NCBI GenBank assembly: GCA_037501455.1
Contig: CM074860.1
Span: 49,734,501 to 49,798,500 of the forward strand
From: Lantana camara
Taxonomy: Eukaryota; Streptophyta; Magnoliopsida; Lamiales; Verbenaceae
Direction: 5' to 3'
DNA: 64,000 bases
A program made the position numbers and the translations under genes. The notes under the pieces are model-generated. The model did no database searches. It saw only the letters and a list, made by a program, of their open reading frames with translations, and was not told the origin of the DNA. Shown piece by piece: positions 12,004 to 22,053 of this stretch; position 1 is the stretch's first letter; every line of letters starts with the position of its first letter.

Positions 12004-12684
12004 TCAACCCTGATAACTGTGGTCCAAAGAACCCCTGGTGGTGTCATCAGAAACGGCAACGACCTCACCCTGTCCGTGTCCTGCTGGCTCATCTCCGCCA
12101 TCATCATCATCATCAGACCCTCCATCGCCTCCATCAGACTGATCCTGCATAGGCTCGGGCTCCTGAGAGGCCTGACTAACATCCTGACCCTCGACCTCCT
12201 CAACTGCCTGCTCATCGGATAAGTGATAGGTATCATACAGGCGAGCTCTCACGCGGGCACGGTAGTTCTGGTGACGCTCCATAGAGGTGTCGCGATCGAT
12301 AGTCATCTGCATAAGATCTGCCTCCAGCTCAGCAATACGAGCAGCCCTCTGATCAGCAATATGAGTCATCTCTGCAGCATGCTCACGAGCGATGTCCCTA
12401 TCAATCTGGTACTGCAGTGACTGATCCTGATGGCGCATAGACTCCAACCTGACCTCACGGGTCCTCTGATACTCCTGAAAGTAACCGTCTCTCTCAGACT
12501 CGAGATAGTGCACAACTCTGTTAGGATAGGAATACCCAGGTCTGCCACTGTTCCTAGACCTACGCCAAGTGTAGAAACGAGTGCCTCCACGGCGAGAAAC
12601 TGCCACAGTATGCAGGGCCTCAAACTGCTCAAAGAAAGCCTCATCCATCTGCTGATTAGGATCCTGGTGTGGCTGAACTGCCAT
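12004..12684 (-). CDS. Extra leader ORF of element A: coiled-coil/acidic protein, unknown function
   Basis: A 226-codon ORF on the coding strand of the element, between PBS and gag. The start MAVQPHQDPN at 12684 is preferred over an upstream in-frame extension to 12819, because that extension runs back to within about 30 bp of the PBS, is hydrophobic and Cys/Ile-rich, and looks like leader. The middle (residues ~70-165) is rich in Glu, Arg, Gln and Ala with heptad-like spacing, suggesting a coiled coil. The tail is strongly acidic (an Asp/Gly stretch near residues 185-205). There are no zinc knuckle, protease or transposase motifs. It is too far upstream and too unlike Gag to be its N-terminus. 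Additional ORFs are known in Tat/Athila-lineage elements. I do not recognise this one, and it is unexpected in a chromovirus. An intact frame of this length beside a damaged gag hints at recent function. Confidence 0.7.
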   Translation of the reverse strand: MAVQPHQDPNQQMDEAFFEQFEALHTVAVSRRGGTRFYTWRRSRNSGRPGYSYPNRVVHYLESERDGYFQEYQRTREVRLESMRHQDQSLQYQIDRDIAREHAAEMTHIADQRAARIAELEADLMQMTIDRDTSMERHQNYRARVRARLYDTYHLSDEQAVEEVEGQDVSQASQEPEPMQDQSDGGDGGSDDDDDGGDEPAGHGQGEVVAVSDDTTRGSLDHSYQG

Positions 12685-12851
12685 AGCTATACAGAAGATA
12701 CCACAGATATGAAATCCAGATAACAGAACCATGCAATCCCTAAATATCCTGTCCCGATGCAATATGAGAATGATCCTGGATGCAATGCGTGAACAATCCA
12801 CGATGCAACATGAGAGCAATCTAGGTTAAGTCTCTTCTTACTTAACCCGAT

Positions 12852-12863
12852 GCTCTGATACCA
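12852..12863 (-). other. Primer-binding site of element A (initiator Met-tRNA)
   Basis: Minus strand TGGTATCAGAGC, complementary to the 3' end of plant initiator Met-tRNA. It lies 8 bp from the 5' LTR end and primes minus-strand cDNA synthesis. Confidence 0.9.
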
Positions 12864-12871
12864 CCTCGGTC

Positions 12872-15800
12872 TATAACGCCCCCACCCGTACCAGAACAAG
12901 AGGAGAGCGGCGTCTCAACCCCCGCACTGAAGCACCTCTCAAGTAATGGTGTGAGCCATCACTCAAGAAATACTCCAGCGAACGGCTATCTATCAGAACT
13001 ATACATGTACAACGATGTGGCTATACAGCCGGAAAATCAGAGTATTTTAAAACTTTTCAAAACATGTGCGTGATGGCATGTAACAAGCAAGAACATATTG
13101 ATCGTGTAAGAGAGACTCGGCATATCAGAACATATAACATATTCACATATAAGTACCGATACAGCAGAGTTCAAATATCGGTAACAGAGTAGCAGAAAGA
13201 GTATAACAAAGATACTCAAGTATTCAGAAACATATACAGAAACATAAAGTGATGCAGCCATAAAACATATGCAGGACACAAAAGGAAGTAATACTAAGTC
13301 CCGACAGAAACAAAAATGACAATCTAGAGCTTCAAGATACCTCTAGACTGCGGCTGCAAGACCTGAAACCACGAGGTAAGAAAACGGGAGAGGTATTAGT
13401 CAAAAGGACTAAGTGAGGGAATACTTTAAAGAAGTACTGAGTAATAAAGAACTTGAAGTAAAATTCGAAACTGTTAAGTGCAATGCTTTAAAGAAGAACT
13501 CGAAACAAGTTCGGTTGATAAAACTCTTTGAATGTGATGCTGTAAAGGAATGAACATTAAAAACATTTTCATGAATGCTATCACAAGCGCACACATATGC
13601 TGTTGATGGTTCATAATTCTTTCATAAAACGGGATAAGGGTAAAGTGAACTTTTCCAGATATGAACCATCCTTTATGAAACAGAATTTTGCCCGCAAGCT
13701 AGGCTCCTCCATCCTTACTCCAGAAAAACATGATTCGGTAGAACATCGGACCAGGATCAACGATAATTCCACGTTTAGTAGAGTATCGGACCAAGATCAA
13801 CAATAACCCCACATATAGTAGAGCATCGGACCAAGGTCAACAACAACTCCGCACATAGTAGACTATCGGACCAAGGTCAACAACTCTTACCAACGCATAC
13901 AAACATGCACCATCCTCCACTGGTTGTCACTTCGGGTAGCTAGCCCTAGGTGACCTGTAAACATGTAATGGGAACAGATTTGCTGTCCGTTCCCAGACAG
14001 ATTGTCCTGACTTAACAAACCTCCTGTTAAAAGTCGGTGTCAATTGTCTAAGTGTGGCGGCCGGTATTGGTGATGTCGTTGGCGCTCACCTCCCGAGCAT
14101 CACCTCCACACATAACCGCCGGGCCCAAACTGTAAACTGTATGCTTGATTTAAGATTTAGCAGTGACCAGAGTACCACTCCAGTATGCTAACAATAACAT
14201 GTGAAACTGTAACTGGAACATATGATGCTGTCTGTAAAACATATGATTCTGTCTGAAAATAACATGTGATTCTGTCTGAAAACATGTGATTCTGTCTGTA
14301 AAACATATGAAACTGTCTGTAAACTGTACTTTGAAAACATATGCAAAACATGTAACTGTCTTTGAACAAGAATGCAGAACTTTGGAAAACATGTGCTGTA
14401 GATCAAGGTATACTATTAAAGTATGAATGATCCTTTCAAGAGAATGTCCCGATAAAAGGGATAGTTCAAAACGAGGTTTAGCTTTGAATTTCAAAACATA
14501 TGATACGATAATATAATCGTGGTTCCAGTTGAAAAACATTTAACTTCACCTCACCTAATAGTAACAAAAGGCAGGTAGACAGATTATGCGGTCCCCTGGG
14601 GATCCCAGTGCTCAACTTTAATTCCTGTAGGTGGTGTACTAGAGTGAGCTTAAGAACTAAGACCCACTACTAACCAAGATGCATAAGAAATGCATGAAAC
14701 AATGAACAAGGAACATGTAAAGAACATGTAACACAAGAGAGTAATACCATTTAAGGTATCCAAGAAAGGTAACACACAAAGGAATACATTAAAGTGAGTT
14801 ACTCTTAACGTTAGACTATGGTCTTACTATAACAGAGTAAGCTTTAGTCAAGTTATGAATCCTATCGCAAACCTTAAGTTAAGAAACAAGTCCACGAAAG
14901 AAAACACATTTTGAAAACACATTTTAGACCCTGGATATGGAAACCCTAGGTGCAAATATCTATTAAGAAAGCACAAGTTTTAATTCATTTTTACTATTCA
15001 AAAGCACTATTCAAAAGTACTATTCAAGATTACTATTCACGATTACTATTCACTGGTTACTATTCACATGTCGGGTCAAAGGGTCGGGTCAAACCCTTAC
15101 TATACACACACCCACACACACACGGTACACACACACACCATGCACGAACACACACACACACACGACATGCACACACACAGACACTAATTAAATTATGATC
15201 TTGATTATAACCTATAGTTTCAAGTTCATGTTAATATAATCAAGTGTGATCTAGGTTAAAGGTATGACCTATAGTTAAGAGATCCAATTAAGGCATAAGA
15301 TCAAGTTATGAAACACTATTCTATCTTAGGTTATAACATGTGACACTATTAAAGTGTATAACATAATCAAGGCACTAATCCATTCATCCAAATCATATCA
15401 TAAGCTCAATTCATAATTCAAGAAGCATATAACAATGTGACAACATGTCACAACATATATCATATCATATCATTTCATATCATGAACCTTTGGGCATGTA
15501 ACATGTAACAATTTAATTCCAATATCAACATGTAACAAGTTGTGACATAATTAATTGTAAATCACTATTCCATTAGCAAGCATACATGAACATAATTCAA
15601 ATTCCATAATCATGCATCAATTCTCATAATATAACAATCATATCACATGATCAAAGCATATACTAGAGCAATTTATAACATATTCAAGCATATACTAAAC
15701 AATTAAAACATATAAACAACTATCAAAACATATCATGAAAACTATATAATAAATGCATAAAATAAAATCCTATATGGCTTAGGGAAGACCCTAAGACCCA

Positions 15801-17061
15801 ACCTAAAGATAATATAAACATACCATAACATAAAAACACAAACTAACTAAACATAACATAAAAATAAAGCAACTAACCTAGCAAAGGGGAGGGGAGGCCG
15901 ACGGCCAAGAGGGAAAGGAGGGAGAGAGGAGTGCTTGTTAACACAAGACTTTAAGCAAGGAATGAAATGCCATGAGCCCTCTATTTATAGTTGAAGAGAA
16001 GCCCCTCACCTTGGAAATAAAATGTGGAGAAGGGTAGGAGAGCAAAAATTGGATAGATTCTCTTGGAAGCTTTAGGCATATGAAGCTAAAAATGGGGCTG
16101 CTGGGGGTATTTCTGTAATTTCGTTGCCCAAGGCTCAAGGATAAGTGACTGGAAGTATAACCATTCCGAAGGCAAGAAAATTAGCTTCGAAACGCATATT
16201 CATTCATCGAAATCGGATTTACCGTTTGAAAGATACATTAGTTTTAGTGAATAAAAGTTTTGAGCTCGAAACTCAACACGAGTGAAAAACGACTTTGTAG
16301 AATGATTTTCAAGTCCGGATTGTTTCCAAAATTCAAGAAATAAATCGAGAAGCGTTTTGAATCCAAAATCGACTCAAAAACGTTTTACCGTTAAAAAGTT
16401 GAAAACATAGAGTGAATAGTGAATTCTCACGTACGAACGTACGCTTCAAAATTTCAAGCTAGGGTTTGAATCAAGACTTGTAAAACATCTCAAAAATCTT
16501 GAAATAGCCCAAGTAATGCAAATCCGAAGAGAAAACATTTTCCGAATGAAAACCGTTCGTAGAAGAAATAGTGAGCTAGGGTTTTCGAAAACATTTTCAA
16601 TAAAACAAAGTTCCGGAATAGATTTCCAAGCCAAGAATAATATCAAAAGACTCGTCTCAACTCAAGGATCGATTCGACTGTAACTTGAGTAGGAAAAGGT
16701 ATCAGAATCAAAAGCTCATTTTTTGATGAATAGTAACTTTGGTCGGTAAGTTCCAAAAATACCCTTATGGTTCAAGAAAGACTCTCTGAGCTCGGGAAAC
16801 AAGTTCAAACGATTGGGAAACATGTGTGATGAACCTCTAGGGTTCGAGTAGCAATATGAACAAGGTAGGCTCGGGTTATGAATAGTAAACTGTATCAAAG
16901 GTCAAGAATTCCCCCTTAAAACATGTCAGATCATATACGAGCACAAAGTTCATGTAAGAATGCAATGCATGAGGATTCAAAAAGTTGGATCACGGTCTAT
17001 AAACGCTTTACCATTGCCTTAACTTAATGTTTTCATCCAGGCCCTGTTTTGGGCTGTTACA
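12872..17061 (-). repeat. 5' LTR of element A (complete, 4190 bp)
   Basis: It is bounded on the minus strand by TGTAACAGCCC at 17061 and ...GGCGTTATA at 12872 (a CA-to-TA change at the inner end), next to the PBS. Nearly the same sequence forms the 3' LTR. It includes the ~40-bp tandem repeat (13745-13890), the CA run (15102-15180) and a TATA box (15980-15990). No genes. At over 4 kb it is long even for chromoviruses. Confidence 0.93.
15980..15990 (-). promoter_or_regulatory. TATA box of element A 5' LTR
   Basis: Minus-strand CTATAAATAGA, about 1.07 kb inside the LTR from its 5' end. The related plus-strand LTR scrap at 17062-17454 has CTATAAATAC in the same local context (GAAGGGCTTCTTC upstream), supporting a conserved promoter. 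Confidence 0.65.
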
Positions 17062-17454
17062 CTATTCATCCAACGTTTTTAACTTTTTATCAATAAAACG
17101 TTTCATAGTCAATATTGGGCTTAAGTGATCCTTGATTTATTTTATGACTTTTCGAAGCTAATTTTTATCCGATTGCTTTGGGTATTTTTCTAGCCACTCA
17201 TTCTCGTATTTAGAATGTTAAATTATCAAAATATCCTTTATTTTCCATTTTCCATTTATTTTACAAGAGCATCTTTTAGAATGTGAAAGTGGGAGACTTG
17301 TTAGTTTGCTCTCCTACCCTTCTAAGTCCTATAAATGCAAGGTGAAGGGCTTCTTCACACCTATAAATACCCTTCTAGCTCATTCATTTCTCCTTGCACC
17401 AAAGACTCATGTTGACAAGCATCTCTCTCCCTCTCTACACTCTCATTCCTGAGT
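17062..17454 (+). repeat. Plus-strand LTR fragment related to element A's LTR
   Basis: It aligns by eye with the reverse complement of element A's LTR around the promoter: GCTCTCCTACCCTTCT, then a TATA box CTATAAATAC (17361-17370), then CTCATTCATTTCTCCTTGC, plus the upstream CTATTCA...AACTTTTTA...AAAACGTTT pattern. It is cut on the left by element A and on the right by TGTAGCACCCC at 17455. Orientation is opposite to A, so it is a separate, older element. Confidence 0.7.
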
Positions 17455-18237
17455 GTAGCACCCCAAGCGGTGGACACCACATCCCCTGCACTAGGGCCCG
17501 GCATGTGTAACGAAATGGAGAATCCGTACATGCACCAAGCACTAGCGAACGGGAGACAAACAAAAGCCACACCTAAGCCAAAAGTTCTAGACCCTCAAAT
17601 AGAGCGTGCATAAATCAACTTAACACGGTGCTCGAACAACCAACCCACGCCTTAGGTAGCTCCGTACCTCAACAAGGCATCTTCAAGCAAAACCACCGGG
17701 CAGCTCGACCCTCACAACTCTCCAAACACTCACGACACTCAACCTTACCAAACTCCCCACCAACAAGAGAGTTTACACAAAAAGAAGGCAACAAACACAA
17801 CAACGCCTAGCACCGAGAAGCAAGGAAACGAGAAGAAAAGTAAGCAAATGGGTTTTCCCAAAATAAATATGCATGGATGAGATGCCAAGAATGCTCAATG
17901 TACCTTTCACCATGGTGGTAGTGTTGAACTCGGAATCCAATCCTTCACCTTCACTTGCATCAACTCGAACTTGACTCGGAGCCTTGGAACCATGGTTGTT
18001 CGTAGACTTCGGTTTCTTGTTCTTCAGACAACCGTTCTTCAGCCTTGATATCAATGTATGCGGGGGGTTTAGTGCATGTTCATGTGAATAATTAATACAA
18101 ATTATAACAAATAATTAATATAAAAGTGAGAATGAATGCAAAAAAATCACATAATCCTACGGCGAATGACCGAGACAGACCCGACACGACACAAGAGCTC
18201 CGGTTTTGCAACCAAGAGCTCTGATACCACTTTAAGA
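17455..18237 (-). mobile_element. Truncated E-family element: LTR stub plus internal remnant
   Basis: It starts with TGTAGCACCCCAAGCGG, the 3' terminus of an E-type LTR. Only about 158 bp of LTR remain (to ~17612). The sequence then jumps to the E internal region (CGAACAACCAACCCACGCC near 17633, also at 21806), which continues to the PBS at 18218-18229. The 93-codon minus ORF at 17773-18054 has no recognisable domain. Gag and pol are essentially gone. It is the same non-autonomous family as the element at 33203-42685. Confidence 0.75.
18218..18229 (-). other. Primer-binding site of truncated E copy
   Basis: Minus-strand TGGTATCAGAGC immediately before the 5' LTR piece that starts at 18238. 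It confirms orientation and that the unit is an E-type 5' end. Confidence 0.85.
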
Positions 18238-18642
18238 TGTATCACCCCGGAGCACAGAATACTACATCCCCCCATACCATAGCCTGACAAGTGTAACGAA
18301 ATGGGGACTCCGCACACACACCAAGCTATAACGAACGGGAGACAGACGAAATCTCTCCTAGGCTGGGCAGTCTAAAACCTAATACAAAGTGCACAATAAA
18401 AATCCAAAGCAAATGTGAAAGCACCAGGATTTCAAACATACAGATATACATGCTCGAATTAATACAAGATATACATAAATGCCCATCCTGGGCCAAATAA
18501 GTCGTACAAGTATCAAAGATCAATCCCGAGATCATATTCTTATCTATAATTATACATAATACCATAACTGAAAAGTAAAGATGCAAGGTATGAAAAGACT
18601 CTACTAAGAGACTCGAATAACTCAAAAGAAAGACCGCAAAAA
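18238..18642 (-). repeat. E-family 5' LTR 3'-terminal piece, left arm of an inverted pair
   Basis: It begins TGTATCACCCCGG and follows the terminal ~400 bp of the E LTRs (compare 33203 and 39299 onward: AACGAAATGG, AACGGGAGACA, then LTR sequence). Near 18642 the sequence turns to the opposite strand of the same LTR: AAAACCATGCCCCGG reads as the reverse complement of CCGGGGCGTGGTTTT in the other LTRs. Confidence 0.75.
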
Positions 18643-19190
18643 CCATGCCCCGGTTCATGAATATTCCTATTTTGAATATGCTCTGCTTTATGTATATGTA
18701 CGTGTGAGTGTGTGAGCCCCCTCACTAGTCTTTAGGACTGACCCCTCCTCGTTGTTTTGTTTTTTCCCTTTTTGGGTCTTTGAGTTTGCAGGTTCAAGTT
18801 TCGGTTCGAGCTAGGTAGTGGTTTTCTTTTGAGTGGTTCGAGTCTAGTTCAGATCTTTTGCATCTTTATTTTTTTACATTCGTATTATGTATGATTATGT
18901 ATATGATTATGGAACTCGTATGATTTATATGGCCTTGGAGTGGCATATCATGTATATTTGTAATTGTTTGAGCATGAATGTTTGATTGTTTGAAATCCTG
19001 GTGCTTCCGCATTTGATTTGGTTATTTATGCGCACTCTGAATTGGGGTCTAGACCGCCTAGCTAGTGTGTGTGTTTTTGTTTGTCACCCGTTCGCTGTAG
19101 CTTGGTGCGTGTGCGGAGTTCCTATTTCTTTACACCTGTCGGGCTATAGTGTGGAGGATGTAGTACTCTTCGCTCCGGGGTGCTATAACA
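18643..19190 (+). repeat. E-family LTR 3'-terminal piece, right arm of an inverted pair
   Basis: Plus-strand LTR end: TCATGAA, CACTAGTCTTTAGGACTGA, CACCCGTTCGCTGTAG, terminating GGGGTGCTATAACA. It is the reverse complement counterpart of 18238-18642, so the two LTR ends point outward from a spacer of about 150 bp. Confidence 0.75.
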
Positions 19191-19409
19191 AAACTCTGAC
19201 GTAGAACAACAACTCTCGAAGCAAGCAAAGGGTATCTATCTTCTACAGTTAACCTGTGCAGCTCACGGTAGTTTATACTCATCCTAAAATCCCGTCTTCT
19301 TCTTAGATAGGACTAAAGCATTCCAGAAGAAGTACTCGAACGGATGAAACCACCTTCTAAGAGCTCATCGAACTACGCCTTGAACTCCAACAACCAAGCT
19401 AAAGCCATC
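19191..19409 (-). pseudogene. RT remnant of an E-family/gypsy internal region
   Basis: On the minus strand the text resembles the RT segment around the YREL and LTVED..YPLL landmarks, broken by frameshifts. It corresponds to the remnant at 37179-37361 in the complete E element. It continues beyond the solo copia LTR at 21502. Confidence 0.65.
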
Positions 19410-21501
19410 CGTTAGGGAGTTTTTATTGGAAAACGGCAGAGTAAAGCAGCGGAAGTTTAAAATTTTTTTCCACAAAGTAGATCTAAAAGACATGCAATGT
19501 TCGTATCGTAACGTTGGGATTCAAGAAACTTACAACAATTGAAGTTTTCTTGAAACGTTTTGAGCCGCCCTTAAACGTTCTTCATGCACCATGAATCCCC
19601 ATTTCTTGAACGATTCATTCTTCGAGATTCCAAAGTAGAAATCCTCTAGAGTATTAATTAATACGCATGTTACAGTACTAGCGTGCTCACTAACATGATT
19701 TGAATCTAGAAACGAGAAAAGAGAGTAAGAGAATTATCCCAAAAATTCCATGAAGGTTGGATGTGATCTCAATATCACGTGTAAGACAAAAAAAAAAATC
19801 AAACCCCCTTGCCCTTTTATAGGTAGGGTTCGAAACCCTAGTACCACGTAGGAGATGGTCTCCTACTTTGACCTTTCTCCTACTTTTCTTTCTCTCCAAT
19901 TAAATAATGTCTTATCTAAAATAAGATATTTATTTTCTAGAGAAAGCGTTCCTAACTAATTTAGGAATATTTAATTATTCTAGCAATAATTAAATATCTC
20001 ATCTTAATACTTTATTAGAATAATAAAATAGAAGATATTTATTTATTTATTTATTCTAATCAAATTAGAACAAGCAAATAATTAAATACTTAGAATTAAT
20101 TCTGCAATTAATTCTATCAAGGACTTTAGAATTAATTCACTAATTAATTCTAACGGGCTAAAATTAATTCTCCAATTAATTTTATTTCGGCTATATAATT
20201 AATTCTCCAATTAATTATATATAGAGATTTATAATTAATTCTCCAATTAATTATATCTTGGCTTTATAATTAATTCACTAATTAATTATATTTGGGCTTG
20301 ATAATTAATTCTCCAATTAATTAAATCATGATCCAATTTCTCAAATGGATCACACGTCCCAAACAATGCTCTCGATCCACACGTGTACTTTACACTGTGG
20401 TCTCGTTTCGATCCATTACTTGATCTTTCCATAATACCCTTTGAAACCAGTATTTGTGTGTGACCCTGTAGGTTCAATTTCAGTTAACAGTAAGCCTAAT
20501 TAATTAATACACTTTATTAATTAATTACCTCACAGATCACACGACCATAGTCTAGCAACAAGTGTGTAACCCCTACATGAAATGTGAATGTATATTCGAA
20601 AGAACGTTTCAGTCAATGACATCATGTGGGATACGATCCTCCTACCATCGTATCTCTCAATTAAGATCTAGGGATGGGAATATAGAGAGCCCTACTAACC
20701 TTAATCTTAAAACAAAGTTCACTTCATATTCCATTTGGTCTCAATCCAAGAAAACCCCATTTTCTTGATGTCTTGATCTAACCACCTTGCGCAAGGATTT
20801 TAGGATGGAATCATGAATGACTTGTGTAATAAGAAATCATCTTGCCTACAGCAAGTGTAGGTCCATTATTGATTCCAACAATTCTCATATGCCACTTGTG
20901 TAATCCGAACATAGGCCGTGGTTCAGGTGTCTGTATGGCGAAACCCTTTTGAGACTATATCAAAGATGACAGAGTTAGCTCGTAGGAGACAATGTGGAAT
21001 CTCAAATCTAAGGATTAATTCCTCACGTCATTGACATGTGAGACATTTCCTAATCTGGAAGTTTCAAGAAACTTCCTTTCCCATTTAGGAATCTTCTCAC
21101 GCGGGGCACTCTCAGTGATGAAGTTCTTGTAACTATCACCCTTATATATTATAAATGCATTAATCCATGCACTTATCACCCCATGAAACCGGGTGATCCT
21201 TCTTAAGGACATAACTACACAAGCAAGTCTCAACAGAGGCAAAGTCGACACGCCCACTGTCTGTCGGCCTCATTGACCTGGAGAAGTTTCTAATCCTCAC
21301 CTATGGAGTTAAAAACTTGTTTCATGTGTCATTCCCATAATAACAAAGTTCTCAACGGCCTCATCGGATTAGGAGAGTTCTAGATATGCACAGGTGAAGT
21401 GTTCGCCTGTGATTATAATCATTCGTATATTATTCAAAGATTGTCTGTGATATAGGGAAAGTCCCAAAGCCTAAGAGCTTTCTGTGGCACTATTCCCAAT
21501 A
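19410..21501 (-). repeat. Solo LTR of a Ty1/copia element related to copia B
   Basis: Minus-strand start (21501) is TATTGGGAATAGTGCC, like TGTTAGGAATAGTGCC at 52549. Shared landmarks with the copia B 3' LTR include TTAAGAAGGA.CACC, GGTTTCATGGGGTG, GTTGCTAGACTATGGTCG and GGGTCACACACAA. It ends near CAATAAAAACTCCCTAAC (19410). It has a TATA box (minus TATAAAAGG, 19813-19821) but no internal region or partner, so it is a solo LTR or a recombination product. The flanking 5-mers (ccatc, gtctt) do not match, so no TSD is visible. It splits the E-family remnant. Confidence 0.8.
20091..20327. repeat. Array of AT-rich palindromes, AATTAATTCTCCAATTAATT
   Basis: Seven units of an 8-bp arm / ~4-nt loop / 8-bp arm word (AATTAATT, loop CTCC/CACT/CTGC, AATTAATT), about 30-45 bp apart and separated by words such as GGCTTTAT or GGACTTTAG. 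It lies inside the solo copia LTR. Copia B LTRs retain only one comparable dyad (about 45418-45442). Confidence 0.85.
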
Positions 21502-22053
21502 GTCTTCGACAAGGTTCAACTCCGGGATAAGAATCACAACAACTTCAATGTCCCTATCGGGTGGTAACGAATTCCAACCTTCAAGAAAACATCAAGAAAT
21601 TTTTACTACGATCCTTGTCTCTTCAAGCTTGACTCGATCCCTTGGTTAACCTAAAGGTAAGCCACGTAGCTTGTCGCACTATCCCGGAATAACCAACCAC
21701 TTCTTTAGATGATATAAACGGGCTAGCCTTCAATCTATCACCAGAAATATCGTTGAGCCCCAAATGGACATCCTAAAAGCAAGCACCAACTCGACACGGC
21801 GCTCGAACAACCAACCCACGCCTAAGGTAGCTCCGTACCTCGACAAGGCGTCTTCAAGCAAAACCACCGGCCAGCTTGGCCCTCATAACTCACCAAACAC
21901 TCCCGACACTCAACCTTACCAAACCTCCCCCCCCCCCCCCCCCCCAAGAAGAGAGTTTACACAAGAAGAAGGCAACAAACACAACAACGACTAGCATCAA
22001 GAAGCAAGCAAACGAGAAGAAAAGCAAGCAAATAGGTTTCCCTAAAATAAATA
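21502..22053 (-). mobile_element. E-family internal remnant, continuation of 19191-19409
   Basis: It matches 37480-38050 of the complete E element (ATGTCCCTAT, GGTAAGCCAC, CCCGGAATAACCAACCAC) and the copy at 17613-17860. It has no coding potential beyond chance frames. It contains a 19-C homopolymer (21927-21945). It is interrupted at 22054 by a plus-strand LTR, immediately after AAATA. Confidence 0.75.

Larger units (their letters stand above)
2717..17061 (-). mobile_element. Element A: Ty3/gypsy chromovirus with ~4.2-kb LTRs
   Basis: Minus-strand order is 5' LTR (17061-12872), PBS (12863-12852), extra ORF (12684-12004), gag-pol (11184-6886), chromodomain (6833-6519), PPT (6585-6573) and 3' LTR (6572-2717, its last ~325 bp cut off by the element at 1-2716). 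The two LTRs look nearly identical by eye, with scattered single differences, which suggests recent insertion. The C-terminal chromodomain and RT type place it with chromoviruses, likely the Tekay/Del clade. The right flank, 17062-17454, is a plus-strand LTR scrap of a related family, so A landed in an older LTR. The second copy of the TSD would lie left of the window. Confidence 0.93.

Noticed and set aside
12851..12863. Possible tRNA gene ends at the TGGTATCAGAGC sites
   Set aside because: Only the 3'-end complement of Met-tRNA is present, always next to an LTR end. There is no A/B box or cloverleaf.
19410..21501. Complete small copia element instead of a solo LTR
   Set aside because: The whole length aligns with LTR landmarks of copia B. 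There is no PBS, PPT or coding sequence inside.
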